Below, piece after piece: positions 7,486 to 16,248 of a DNA stretch of 64,000 bases. The first letter of the stretch is position 1. Every line of letters starts with the position of its first letter. Both the position numbers and the translations under genes were made by a program. This stretch comes from Mesorhizobium_K sp040049215 (GTDB taxonomy: Bacteria; Pseudomonadota; Alphaproteobacteria; Rhizobiales; Rhizobiaceae), in assembly GCF_040049215.1 (NCBI RefSeq), contig NZ_JBDZDN010000007.1, positions 62,001 to 126,000 of the forward strand, written 5' to 3'. The notes below the pieces were generated by a model. It was given only the letters and a program-made list of their open reading frames with translations. It was not told the origin of the DNA and searched no databases.

Positions 7486-9342
7486 TCAGGCCGTCTTTTC
7501 TTCCATGATCTGCTTGCCGCGCGGAACGCGGATTTCTTCGATCATGTCCTGCATTTCCTTGGACGGAGCCTTGGTCAGCAGGCTGACGACAACCATCACG
7601 ATGAAGCCCACCGGAAGCCCGAAGGCGGCCGACGAGATGTTCTTCACACCCCACCACAGTTCCATGTTCGGCGTAGCCTTGTCGAAGTCGGCGCCGTACT
7701 GGGTCATGACGAGATAGAAGATCGTGATCCCGAAGCCGGCGATCATGCCGGCGATGGCGCCGGCCGACGTGGCCCGCTTCCACCACACGCCGAGCACCAG
7801 CGCGGGGAAGAGCCCGCCTGCCGCCAGCGAGAAGGCCCACGACACCATCGACAGGATGTCGGACGGCTTGGTCGACGCGACATAGGCGGCCAGCACCGCG
7901 ACCATGACGAGCAGGATGCGCGACACGATGAGACGACGCGAGGTCGGGGCATTCTGGTCGATCATCTTGTAGTAGATGTCGTGGCTGAGCGCGTTGGCGA
8001 TGGCCAGCAGCAGGCCATCCGCCGTCGACAGCGCGGCGGCGAGACCCCCGGCTGCGACGAGACCCGAGATGACATAGGGCATGCCAGCCATTTCCGGCGT
8101 GGAAAGCACGATCATGTCGGCGTTGAGGTTGATGTCGGCGAAGGACAGCGCAGTGATGCCCTTTTCGGCGCAGGCGGCCGCGATTGTAGCGGCATCGACC
8201 GCCGCCTTGCCGCAGATCTGCACCAGCGTGTTATCCGCCGCCGCCCAGCGCATCATCCAACCAGCCTTTTCGGCAATGTTGTCGGGTGTCAGGCCGGAAG
8301 CCACCAGGTCGAGCATGGTCCACTTGGCGAACGCCGCATAAGCCGGCGCGGTAAAGTAGAGCATGAAGATGAACAGCAGCGACCAGGCGACCGAAACGCG
8401 CGCCTCACGCACCGACGGGGTGGTGAAATAACGCATCAGCACATGCGGCAGCGATGCCGTGCCGACCATCAGGCAGAGGATGAGAAGGAAGAAGTTCTTG
8501 GCATCGTAGCCGCCATGCGCGAACGGCGTGGCGTGTCCGACGGTTATGCCTTGCGCGACCTCGAGAGCGCCGATGTTCTGCAGCGCCTGTCCGTACATGA
8601 TCTGCGGGATCGGCACGCCGGTCTTCACAGTCGACATCCAGATGACGGGGATGAGGTAGGCGATGATCAGCACGATGTATTGTGCGACCTGCGTCCAGGT
8701 GACGGCGCGCATGCCCCCGAGCATGGAACAGACCAGGATGCCGGCGAGGCCGACATAGACCGCGACGTTGAAGTCGATGCCGAGGAAGCGGGCGGAGATC
8801 AGCCCGGTGCCGAAGATCTGCGCGACCACATAGGTGAACGAGCAGGAGAACAGCACAACGACGCCGATAAAGCGGGCGAGGTTGCCGCCATAACGCGCCG
8901 ACAGGAAGTCGGGGACCGTGTAGGCGCCGAACTTGCGCAGATAGGGCGCGACCAGGATGGCGACGAGCACGTAGCCGCCGGTCCAGCCGAGCACGAAGCC
9001 AAGACCGTCGTAGCCGAGGATGTAAAGAGAACCCGCCATGCCGATGAACGAGGCGGCGGACATCCAGTCGGCGCCCGTCGCCATGCCGTTGTAGATGGCA
9101 GGAACCCGCCGGCCAGCGACGTAGTATTCGCCGACGTGCATGGTGCGGCTCAGAATGCCGATCACCGCGTAGATGACGATGGTGAAGCCCATGAAGAGGT
9201 AGCCGATGATGACGTTCGGCACGCCCATCGCGCTCAGGATCGCCATCAATATGATAAAGGCGATGAAGCCGCCGGTGTAGATGCCGTAGATGCGGCCTAG
9301 ATTGGAGGTGAAATCGCCTCCACTTGTTGTCGCGCTAGCCAT
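7486..9342 (-). CDS. Sodium:solute symporter, VC_2705/ActP-like large subunit
   Basis: Sodium/solute symporter family protein of about 618 residues with 13-14 hydrophobic segments; relatives include acetate permease ActP and the VC_2705 subfamily that pairs with a small DUF4212 subunit. Visible conserved pieces: YYVAGRRVPAIYNGMATGADWMSAASFIG early, GGMRAVTWTQVAQY in the middle, and GGLAAALSTADGLLLAIANALSHD late. I chose the ATG at 9342, 6 bases inside an alternative ATG at 9348, because a G-run ribosome site fits it better. It starts 14 bases after the DUF4212 gene. Likely substrate is a short carboxylate such as acetate; not proven here. Confidence 0.85.
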   Translation of the reverse strand: MASATTSGGDFTSNLGRIYGIYTGGFIAFIILMAILSAMGVPNVIIGYLFMGFTIVIYAVIGILSRTMHVGEYYVAGRRVPAIYNGMATGADWMSAASFIGMAGSLYILGYDGLGFVLGWTGGYVLVAILVAPYLRKFGAYTVPDFLSARYGGNLARFIGVVVLFSCSFTYVVAQIFGTGLISARFLGIDFNVAVYVGLAGILVCSMLGGMRAVTWTQVAQYIVLIIAYLIPVIWMSTVKTGVPIPQIMYGQALQNIGALEVAQGITVGHATPFAHGGYDAKNFFLLILCLMVGTASLPHVLMRYFTTPSVREARVSVAWSLLFIFMLYFTAPAYAAFAKWTMLDLVASGLTPDNIAEKAGWMMRWAAADNTLVQICGKAAVDAATIAAACAEKGITALSFADINLNADMIVLSTPEMAGMPYVISGLVAAGGLAAALSTADGLLLAIANALSHDIYYKMIDQNAPTSRRLIVSRILLVMVAVLAAYVASTKPSDILSMVSWAFSLAAGGLFPALVLGVWWKRATSAGAIAGMIAGFGITIFYLVMTQYGADFDKATPNMELWWGVKNISSAAFGLPVGFIVMVVVSLLTKAPSKEMQDMIEEIRVPRGKQIMEEKTA

Positions 9343-9355
9343 ATCCATCCCCCCA

Positions 9356-9610
9356 TCAATCTTCAGCGACGCCATGCTCTTCGTCGATTGCGTTCTGCTT
9401 GCGTGCAAACCAGAACAGCATGACGACGAAGGCAATGAGCGAGCCCTGCGCGGCCATGTAGAAGCCGAGCGGGAAGCCGAGAATAACGATGTTGTTCAGA
9501 GCACCCACGAAAAAGTGTACGACGTATCCGAAGAACACCCACAGGGCCAACATGATGTACATGAGCCTTCGGGTGTCATTCCAATAACTTACACGATCTG
9601 GCGTAGCCAT
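9356..9610 (-). CDS. DUF4212 symporter small subunit
   Basis: 84-residue protein with two membrane segments (about 16-36 and 50-72) preceded by YWNDTRRLM, the start typical of DUF4212 proteins, which partner the VC_2705-type symporter directly downstream. I chose the ATG at 9610 (MATPDRV), preceded by a GGGAGG-type ribosome site; the open frame extends upstream with low-complexity sequence. The two genes form a two-subunit transporter operon. The 262-bp gap to the next gene must hold the promoter; I found no sigma-54 element there. Confidence 0.85.
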   Translation of the reverse strand: MATPDRVSYWNDTRRLMYIMLALWVFFGYVVHFFVGALNNIVILGFPLGFYMAAQGSLIAFVVMLFWFARKQNAIDEEHGVAED

Positions 9611-9872
9611 CCCGCTTGTCCTCCCTCCCTGAGAGCCAAGCTGTCGCCTCCAACAGCCGGGCCCGGTTTCTTCCGGCCAGCCAAGGGCTGCCGGACCTCC
9701 TCCATCGCGCACCGAATGTGTGACACACGGACTCGACAGTGACGTTTCGTAACATTTGTAGCCACTGTTTGTTCATACAACTTTAGAATCGCTCGTTGGC
9801 CGTGGGGGACGTCTGGTGAAGTTCGTGACGGCGCAGTAGACTCCAGCCCGCAGGAACGTTGGAGGCTGGCCT

Positions 9873-10499
9873 TTGGGGCTACTCGATACCATTACGGCTG
9901 GCTTGTTCGGCAAGGCTGAATCGATCGCCGACGCTTCCGCGTTGGCCGATTTCATGGATTCGCGTGCGGCATTCATGGCGCAGAAATGCGTGGTCGAATT
10001 CTGCCGCGTGCGGTCAGGCGTATACTGGCAGAAGCTTTTCAGCGAGAAGGAATTCCAGGCCGAACTGACCAAATCGCGATGGCTGAGCTATCCGCCTGCC
10101 TATGCGATGGTGGCGGAAATGGCCGAAGGCGTACTGCGTCCCGCGGCCGGCATCCGGCAGCGCAAGCTTCCGGGCGTCCTTGCCAATCTCGCGAGGCAGA
10201 CCTTCTCGGGATACAAGGTGCCGGACGGGACAACTGACGATTTCTGGACCGCGGCCGCGGAATTGGTCGAGGCAAGATTGGAAGCGACACAATCCGGCCC
10301 GCCGCGGCCCGTGCGCATGATCCCCAAACCGACTGCACGGCTGATTTTCAATGCGCTGCCGATGCACAAGGACATCGTGACCAACGACTACGACTACATC
10401 TTCAACAATCTGCGCATGAATCTTCTGCGCGCGCATGAGGACCTGCTTCAGGCGGGCGACCTCGTGGCCATCGCCGACGATCTGCTCGGCGAAAGATGA
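9873..10499 (+). CDS. Conserved hypothetical protein
   Basis: 208-residue soluble protein starting at TTG with GGAGG about 8 bases upstream. No signal peptide or membrane segment. It is mainly helical by composition, with several Trp/Tyr-rich patches (YWQKLFSEKEF, RWLSYPPAYAMV) and an acidic C-terminus. I do not recognise the family. It stands alone, divergent from the symporter operon. Confidence 0.55.
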   Translation: MGLLDTITAGLFGKAESIADASALADFMDSRAAFMAQKCVVEFCRVRSGVYWQKLFSEKEFQAELTKSRWLSYPPAYAMVAEMAEGVLRPAAGIRQRKLPGVLANLARQTFSGYKVPDGTTDDFWTAAAELVEARLEATQSGPPRPVRMIPKPTARLIFNALPMHKDIVTNDYDYIFNNLRMNLLRAHEDLLQAGDLVAIADDLLGER

Positions 10500-10744
10500 T
10501 TTGCGGAAGACGGCGCAAGCATATTCCGGCGCTTAGACTCCAGAAGGCGTCCCGAGGAGCCGTGTATATGATCGAGGACGCGCGTGCCGCACCGGCGCTG
10601 CGTGGCGGCTGGCGATAAGGCGCTCGATGGCTTGATCTCTCACGTTGTGTAAAAAAACGGGCCGCGCCGCGAGACGCCGCCTTTTTATTGCTTCACAAGT
10701 GCCTCCGAAGCGCTTAAGCCGCCCGCCGCAACAGGGCCAAGACA

Positions 10745-11080
10745 ATGAAAAACGTGGATCGCAAGGCTGCACTCGCCGCATACAAGGAGATCAAGGTCGA
10801 GGCTGGCGTGTTCGCCGTGAAGAGTTTGCCGACCGGACAGGTGTGGCTCGGAAGCGCGCCCAATCTCGACAAGGTCCAGAACCGCATCTGGTTCTCGCTG
10901 CGCAACAGCGGCTATCCCGGACGCTCGCTTCAGAAGGCTTGGGACGAGGGGGACGCCAGCGATTTCATCTTTGAGGTCGTGGACCGGATTGACGAGGAGG
11001 CCAACGCCTACTTCCGCGCTGCAGAGATCAAGAAGCGCCTCGCCGAATGGCGCCAGAGGCTGAACGACGAACTGATCTGA
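10745..11080 (+). CDS. GIY-YIG-type nuclease-domain protein
   Basis: 111 residues matching the small rhizobial proteins annotated as GIY-YIG nucleases. The two-strand core is divergent: AGVFAVKSL (about 21-29) stands for GIY and QVWLGSAPNL (about 32-41) for YIG, followed by a helix with paired Arg (IWFSLRNSG, YPGRSLQKAW). Because both tyrosines of the signature are replaced (by Phe and Trp), nuclease activity is doubtful. Monocistronic; a GC-rich hairpin followed by TTTTTATT at about 10660-10689 lies upstream. Confidence 0.6.
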   Translation: MKNVDRKAALAAYKEIKVEAGVFAVKSLPTGQVWLGSAPNLDKVQNRIWFSLRNSGYPGRSLQKAWDEGDASDFIFEVVDRIDEEANAYFRAAEIKKRLAEWRQRLNDELI

Positions 11081-11247
11081 GCGTCAGCCCGGGAATCGGC
11101 TAGACTGCGCCAACCCACTCCCGCGAGTCTCTGTAACAGAGTCGTTGTTCGCGCCGGCGTCGTTTCGCAACAGCGCTCCCCCATAAGGCACTTCGGGCGT
11201 CGGCTATGGGCCGCTGCCCGCGAGGGGCTGCGGCTGAGGAGCATGCC

Positions 11248-12126
11248 ATGATCGAAGACGATCTCGGGCGCATCGAATACGACGAATACGGATCGGGTCC
11301 GACGCTGGTGTTGGTGCCCGGGTCCTGCAGCACGGGGGCAGCATGGCGGCCGGTGATGAAGGCCCTCGACGGCAAATTCCGCTGCGTGACGACGAGCCTG
11401 CTCGGCTACGGCGCGACCGCCGAACGCCGGACCGAGGCCGATCCTTCCGTCTTGCGCGAGGCGGAAATGCTGGAGGCCGTGATCGGCAGGGCTGGCGGCG
11501 ACGTGCATCTCGCAGGCCATTCCTTCGGCGGTGCGGTGGCGCTGATCGTGGCCATGCGCAAGCGTGTCCGCCTTGCCAGCCTGACGGTGCTTGAGGCGCC
11601 GCTGCCGGCGCTGCTGCGTCATTGCAGAGAGGATGCGCATTACCGTTCTTTCCGCGACATGACCGACGCCTATTTCGCGGCCTATGGCAGCGGTGACCGC
11701 GAGGCGATCAGGTCGATGATCGACTTCTACGGCGGCGAGGGGACTTACCGTTCCTGGCCGGAGCGCGTGCGCGCCTATGCCGTCGAGACGACGCCGGTCA
11801 ACATGCTCGACTGGGCCTGCGCCTACGACTACGAATTGTCCCCGGAGGTGCTGGCGACCATCGACGTGCCCGTCGCCGTGGCTGTCGGTGCTAGCAGCCA
11901 CCCGGCAATCTGCCGCGCCAACGGTCTCGTCGCGATGGCCATTAAGGACGCGACATTCAACGCGATAGGCGGCGCCGCGCACTTCATGATATCGACCCAT
12001 CCGGCCTCGGTCGCCGAGTTGATCGCCGCCAATGTGCGCCGATCGGAAAACCCCGATGAAGGCCGCATGCGCGTTGCGGCGCATGTCGGCGGCGGATGCG
12101 ATCAGGCCGGCGCCTGCTGCCGGTGA
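11248..12126 (+). CDS. Alpha/beta hydrolase
   Basis: 292-residue alpha/beta-hydrolase fold enzyme. The nucleophile elbow GHSFGG places Ser92 as nucleophile, VPGSCSTGAAW (23-33) forms the oxyanion-hole loop, and GAAHFMISTHP near the C-terminus provides the catalytic His. The acid is probably the Asp in TIDVPVAVAVG or a nearby residue. The ATG at 11248 follows GAGGAG by 5 bases; the frame is open 14 codons further upstream without a better site. Substrate unknown (ester, amide or epoxide hydrolase are all possible). Confidence 0.75.
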   Translation: MIEDDLGRIEYDEYGSGPTLVLVPGSCSTGAAWRPVMKALDGKFRCVTTSLLGYGATAERRTEADPSVLREAEMLEAVIGRAGGDVHLAGHSFGGAVALIVAMRKRVRLASLTVLEAPLPALLRHCREDAHYRSFRDMTDAYFAAYGSGDREAIRSMIDFYGGEGTYRSWPERVRAYAVETTPVNMLDWACAYDYELSPEVLATIDVPVAVAVGASSHPAICRANGLVAMAIKDATFNAIGGAAHFMISTHPASVAELIAANVRRSENPDEGRMRVAAHVGGGCDQAGACCR

Positions 12127-12162
12127 ACCCGCCGGGGCCGCGATGCCGCCAAATTCACACGT

Positions 12163-12177
12163 TCTCTAAATTAGAGA
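12163..12177. promoter_or_regulatory. Perfect inverted repeat upstream of the TPR gene
   Basis: TCTCTAA-A-TTAGAGA, 7-bp arms around a single central base, about 100 bases before the TPR gene. The size and symmetry suit an operator for a dimeric regulator. No regulator gene is adjacent, so the binding protein is unknown. Confidence 0.35.
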
Positions 12178-12278
12178 GTGATGATATGATTAGTTTGGCG
12201 AGCGCCTCCGACAATGCCCGCCACGATCGCATCCCAGCGATCACGGCTTTCCCAAAGACAAAGCCATAGGAGGTTCAG

Positions 12279-14048
12279 ATGAAAGCACGTCATATCCTGC
12301 CGCGAGCAAGTCTGGCGATGTTGGCTTTCGCCGGACTGGGCGCCGGCGCAGCCGTAGCGTTCGTCGCCGACCGGTCCGACCGGGCGCACGGCCCTGCGGC
12401 TGCCGAGCTGCGGACGGCGGCGCATTGCAGGGTCGCTTCGGTTCCCCCGCAGGTTCAAGCCGCGGAGGCCGCGAAGGCTTACGAGGAAGGCGAGGTGCCG
12501 CTGTGGGACGAACTCGGGGCCCTGAGCTACCCGATCAGCACGAAGAATGCCGAGGCTCAGGCCTATTTTGACCAGGGGTTGAGGCAGGCCAGCAACTTCA
12601 ATCATGCCGAGGCGCGGCGAGCGTTTCGGAAAGCACAGCGTCTCGATCCCGAATGTGCCCTGTGCTACCTGGGCGAGGCGCTGGTGCTCGGACCGAACAT
12701 CAACGTGCCGATGGATCCGGCAGCCAATGCACCTGCCCTGGAAGCACTGCGCAGGGCTGAGCGGCTTGCCGCCGGCGCGACCGACAAGGAGCAGGGGCTG
12801 ATCGAGGCGATCTCCGCCCGCTATTCGGACGATCCGGATGCGGAACGGCCAACGCTCGACGCCGCCTTCGCCGACGCAATGGCGGCGCTCTCCGACAAAT
12901 ATCCCGAGGATCAGCTGCTGGCCGTCATCGCGGCGGAGGCCGGCATGGACACCCAGCCCTGGGACTACTGGGAGCCTGGCGGCAAGCTGCCAAAAGGCCG
13001 CGGCGCCGACATCCAGAAACGGCTTGAAGCGGTCTTGGCCAAGAACCCCGACGACGCCTGGGCGATGCACCTCTACATCCATTTCGTCGAGGCGTCGGAC
13101 CGGCCCGAACGCGGCGAGCCCTATGCCGATCGGCTTGCGGCGCTGATGCCCGGCGCCGGACACATCGTCCACATGCCGAGCCACATCTACCACCGGGTCG
13201 GCCGCTATTCGGATTCGCTGGATTCCAACAAGGCGGCCTCGAAGGTCGATGAGGCCTATATCGCCGAGACGGGCGCTGTTGGCGTTTATCCGATCGGCTA
13301 CTACTCCCACAACATCCACTTCGTGCTCGTTTCCGCGCAACTGCTTGGCGACAAGGCGACGGTGCTCGAGCAAGCCGACAAGCTCGACAAGTGGCTGAGC
13401 AATGAGGTGGCGGCGGCGATACCGATCACGCAACCGGTCAAGGCTGCTCCGTATTTCGCCTGGGCGCAGTTTGCCGATCCGGACACGGTGCTTGCGCTTC
13501 CAGAGCCTCCCGGCGCGCCGCCCTATGTCAAAGCGATGTGGCATTACGCGCGAGGAACCGCGTTCGCGGCGAAGCGAGACGTTGTTGCAGCGCGCGCTGA
13601 GGCGGAAGCGATCCGGACGATTCTCGGCGGCGCGGACTGGACCGAGCTCGACAACTGGGGCATTCCGGCGCGGCCGGTTCTCGAAGTGGCCGCGAACGTG
13701 GTGATGGCGCGGGCTGCCCAGGCCGAAGACGATCAGCAAGCGGCGATCGAACTGCTGAAGCATGCCGCCGACGTCCAGGACACCATACCCTATATGGAGC
13801 CGCCGTTCTGGTACTACCCGGTTAGGCAATCGCTTGGGGCGGCCCTGCTGAAGACGGGCAATGCGGAGGAGGCCGAGCGGGAGTTCCGCCTGGCTCTCGA
13901 ACACGAGAAAGGCAGCGCCTGGCCGCTTTACGGGCTGAAGGAGGCGGCAAAGGCGAAAGGCGATACGCTTGCCGAGCAAAAGGCTGCGGATGAACTCGCC
14001 AGGGCCTGGCGTGGTGATCCTGCCATGCTTTCGCTCGGGCGGATGTAA
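12279..14048 (+). CDS. Exported TPR-repeat protein
   Basis: 589 residues with an N-terminal hydrophobic segment (about 13-30, LAMLAFAGLGAGAAVAFVA) that is a signal peptide or anchor. A tetratricopeptide region begins near residue 90 (EAQAYFDQGLRQASNFNHAEARRAF...), with further helical repeats through the length and a clear TPR near the C-terminus (GAALLKTGNAEEAEREFRLAL). Conserved MPSHIYHRVGRY and HNIHF in the middle are typical of the large secreted TPR proteins seen in many proteobacteria; their function is not known to me. Convergent with glnA across a shared terminator. Confidence 0.7.
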   Translation: MKARHILPRASLAMLAFAGLGAGAAVAFVADRSDRAHGPAAAELRTAAHCRVASVPPQVQAAEAAKAYEEGEVPLWDELGALSYPISTKNAEAQAYFDQGLRQASNFNHAEARRAFRKAQRLDPECALCYLGEALVLGPNINVPMDPAANAPALEALRRAERLAAGATDKEQGLIEAISARYSDDPDAERPTLDAAFADAMAALSDKYPEDQLLAVIAAEAGMDTQPWDYWEPGGKLPKGRGADIQKRLEAVLAKNPDDAWAMHLYIHFVEASDRPERGEPYADRLAALMPGAGHIVHMPSHIYHRVGRYSDSLDSNKAASKVDEAYIAETGAVGVYPIGYYSHNIHFVLVSAQLLGDKATVLEQADKLDKWLSNEVAAAIPITQPVKAAPYFAWAQFADPDTVLALPEPPGAPPYVKAMWHYARGTAFAAKRDVVAARAEAEAIRTILGGADWTELDNWGIPARPVLEVAANVVMARAAQAEDDQQAAIELLKHAADVQDTIPYMEPPFWYYPVRQSLGAALLKTGNAEEAEREFRLALEHEKGSAWPLYGLKEAAKAKGDTLAEQKAADELARAWRGDPAMLSLGRM

Positions 14049-14088
14049 GGCCTGTGCGGTCAGCGGCGAGTGGTGTTCTCAAGCAAAA

Positions 14089-14116
14089 CCCCGGCGTTGC
14101 GACGCCGGGGCTCTTT
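14089..14116. terminator. Bidirectional terminator between TPR gene and glnA
   Basis: Perfect 9-bp stem CCCCGGCGT (14089-14097) and ACGCCGGGG (14102-14110) with a 4-base loop, preceded by AAAA and followed by CTCTTTTT. Position between convergent stops supports use on both strands. Confidence 0.85.
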
Positions 14117-14135
14117 TTGCTGACGAAACCGAGGC

Positions 14136-15545
14136 TCAGACCGAGTAGTACATGTCGAATTCGACCGGGTGGGGGGTCATCTCGAAGCGCATGACCTCGG
14201 CCATCTTGAGTTCGATATAGGCATCGATCTGGTCGTCGTCGAAGACGCCGCCCGCTTTGAGGAAGCCGCGGTCCTTGTCGAGATTCTGCAGCGCTTCGCG
14301 CAAGCTGCCGCAGACGGTCGGGATCTTCTTCAGCTCCTTCGGCGGCAAATCGTAGAGATCCTTGTCCATCGGCTGGCCAGGGTGGATCTTGTTCTTGATG
14401 CCGTCGAGGCCGGCCATCAGCATCGCCGCGAAGCCGAGATAGGGGTTCGCGCCCGGATCGGGGAAGCGGACCTCGACGCGCTTGGCCTTCGGCGACGAGC
14501 CGAACGGAATGCGGCATGACGCCGAGCGGTTGCGCGCCGAATAGGCGAGCAGCACCGGCGCTTCGTAGCCGGGCACCAGGCGCTTGTAGCTGTTGGTCAG
14601 CGGGTTGGTAAAGGCGTTGATCGCCTTGGCGTGCTTGATGATGCCGCCGATGTAGTAGAGGCAGCTTTCCGACAGGCCGGCATATTCATTGCCGGCGAAG
14701 GTCGGCTTGCCATTCTTCCAGATCGACTGGTGGACGTGCATGCCCGAGCCGTTGTCGCCGAAGATCGGCTTCGGCATGAAGGTCGCAGTCTTGCCGTAGG
14801 CGTTGGCGACCTGGTGCACGACATACTTGTAGATCAGCATCTTGTCGGCGTTGCGCACGAGCGTGTCGAACTTGATGCCCAGTTCATGCTGCGCCGCCGC
14901 CACCTCATGGTGGTGCTTCTCGACGCGAACGCCCATCTCGGCGAGCACCGTCAGCATTTCCGAACGCATGTCCTGTGCGGAATCGATCGGCGGAACCGGG
15001 AAGTAGCCGCCCTTGACGCGCGGGCGGTGGCCGAGGTTGCCTGTCTCGTATGGCGTGTCGTCGTTTGACGGCAGCTCGGTCGAGTCGAGCCGAAAACCCG
15101 TATTGTAAGGGTCGGCCTTGTACTGCACGTCATCGAATACGAAGAACTCGGCTTCGGGACCCACATAGATTGTGTCGCCGATGCCTTCGGCCTTCATATA
15201 GGCCTCGGCCTTCTTGGCCGTGCCGCGCGGATCGCGGTTGTAGGGTTCGCCCGATACTGGGTCGAGGATGTCGCAGATCACGACCATGGTCGACTGCGCG
15301 AAGAAGGGGTCCATGTGGACCGTCTCGGTGTCCGGCATCAGCACCATGTCGGACTCGTTGATCGCCTTCCAGCCGGCGATCGACGAGCCGTCGAACATGA
15401 CGCCGTCCGCGAACATGTCCTCATCGACCTCCACGACGTCCATCGTCACATGCTGCAGCTTGCCCTTCGGGTCCGTGAAGCGCAGGTCGACGAACTTCAC
15501 GTCGTTGTCCTTGATCTGCTTCATGATGTCTTTGGCTGTCGTCAT
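14136..15545 (-). CDS. glnA: Glutamine synthetase type I
   Basis: Dodecameric GSI making glutamine from glutamate, ammonia and ATP. 469 residues is the GSI length. Visible: KFVDLRFTDPKGKLQH at the N-terminus, the GSSIAGW metal-site region, NGSGMHVHQS in the active site, and KDLYDLPP with Tyr398, the site that GlnE adenylylates. It follows glnB by 55 bp in the same direction, so PII (GlnB) and its control target are in one operon, read from the sigma-54 promoter upstream of glnB and perhaps also from a promoter in the short gap. Confidence 0.97.
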   Translation of the reverse strand: MTTAKDIMKQIKDNDVKFVDLRFTDPKGKLQHVTMDVVEVDEDMFADGVMFDGSSIAGWKAINESDMVLMPDTETVHMDPFFAQSTMVVICDILDPVSGEPYNRDPRGTAKKAEAYMKAEGIGDTIYVGPEAEFFVFDDVQYKADPYNTGFRLDSTELPSNDDTPYETGNLGHRPRVKGGYFPVPPIDSAQDMRSEMLTVLAEMGVRVEKHHHEVAAAQHELGIKFDTLVRNADKMLIYKYVVHQVANAYGKTATFMPKPIFGDNGSGMHVHQSIWKNGKPTFAGNEYAGLSESCLYYIGGIIKHAKAINAFTNPLTNSYKRLVPGYEAPVLLAYSARNRSASCRIPFGSSPKAKRVEVRFPDPGANPYLGFAAMLMAGLDGIKNKIHPGQPMDKDLYDLPPKELKKIPTVCGSLREALQNLDKDRGFLKAGGVFDDDQIDAYIELKMAEVMRFEMTPHPVEFDMYYSV

Positions 15546-15600
15546 GTCCTGTTTCCCTAGATGAAATTGTTGACTTGGTTTTGTTGAAATATCGATTGGA

Positions 15601-15939
15601 TCAGACGGCGTCTATGCCGGTTTCGCCGGTGCGGATGCGGACCACCTCCTCGATGTTGGAGACGAAGATCTTGCCGTCTCCGATGCGTCCGGTCTGGGCC
15701 GCCTTGCGGATCGCCTCGATGGCGCCTTCGACCGCGTCGTCGCCGAGCACGACCTCGATCTTCACCTTGGGAAGGAAGTCGACGACGTATTCGGCCCCGC
15801 GATAGAGCTCGGTGTGTCCCTTCTGGCGGCCGAAACCCTTGGCTTCGGTTACCGTGATGCCTTGCAGGCCCGCCTCCTGGAGCGCCTCCTTGACCTCATC
15901 GAGCTTGAACGGCTTGATGATTGCTTCGATCTTCTTCAT
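15601..15939 (-). CDS. glnB: Nitrogen regulatory protein PII
   Basis: Trimeric signal protein that reads 2-oxoglutarate and energy state and controls NtrB/NtrC and GlnE. Starting at ATG 15939 it is 112 residues, exactly the family size. The T-loop contains Tyr51 in RGAEYVVD, the uridylylation site, and the B-loop TGRIGDGKIF is intact. The upstream frame continues 18 codons but lacks PII character. Operon: glnB then glnA. Confidence 0.97.
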   Translation of the reverse strand: MKKIEAIIKPFKLDEVKEALQEAGLQGITVTEAKGFGRQKGHTELYRGAEYVVDFLPKVKIEVVLGDDAVEGAIEAIRKAAQTGRIGDGKIFVSNIEEVVRIRTGETGIDAV

Positions 15940-15998
15940 CTTTGTTATGGCCTCCAGTACCGGGATGACGGGAGCTTTGCCCCGCTTGCGCAACGTCT

Positions 15999-16015
15999 AG
16001 CACGAACCGTGCCAA
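15999..16015 (-). promoter_or_regulatory. Sigma-54 promoter of glnB-glnA
   Basis: Read on the minus strand: TTGGCAC-GGTTC-GTGCT. The invariant GG and GC are exactly 10 bp apart; only the first T of the TTGC block deviates (GTGC). Transcription would start near 15988, about 50 bases before glnB. The neighbouring stretch includes a 10-bp palindrome GCAACGTTGC near 16031-16040, upstream of the promoter, of unknown meaning. No gene occupies 15940-16248. Confidence 0.8.
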
Positions 16016-16248
16016 TCCGTCCCGAAAGCGGCAACGTTGCGCCGAAAGTCCCCGTCGGACGAAAGTTTGATTTCCGGCGACGACATCCATCCGCAAACCG
16101 CTGTTTCCTTGCGCAGCGCCGAAAAGTGCCGCCAAATCGGGCAGTATAAAGAATAAGCAAAATGCTTCTTTTGTATGCAGATAATGCATCCCCGATCCGA
16201 TCGATCCAGCTATTCGCAGCCGGACCGGCTTGTGCTACCGCAGAGGTG

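Noticed and set aside
10568..10618. 16-codon frame MIEDARAAPALRGGWR
   Set aside because: No good ribosome site and no supporting context; may be chance.
12171..13979. 602-codon frame antisense to the TPR gene
   Set aside because: Arg/Gly-rich with no motifs; the sense strand has signal peptide and TPR pattern.
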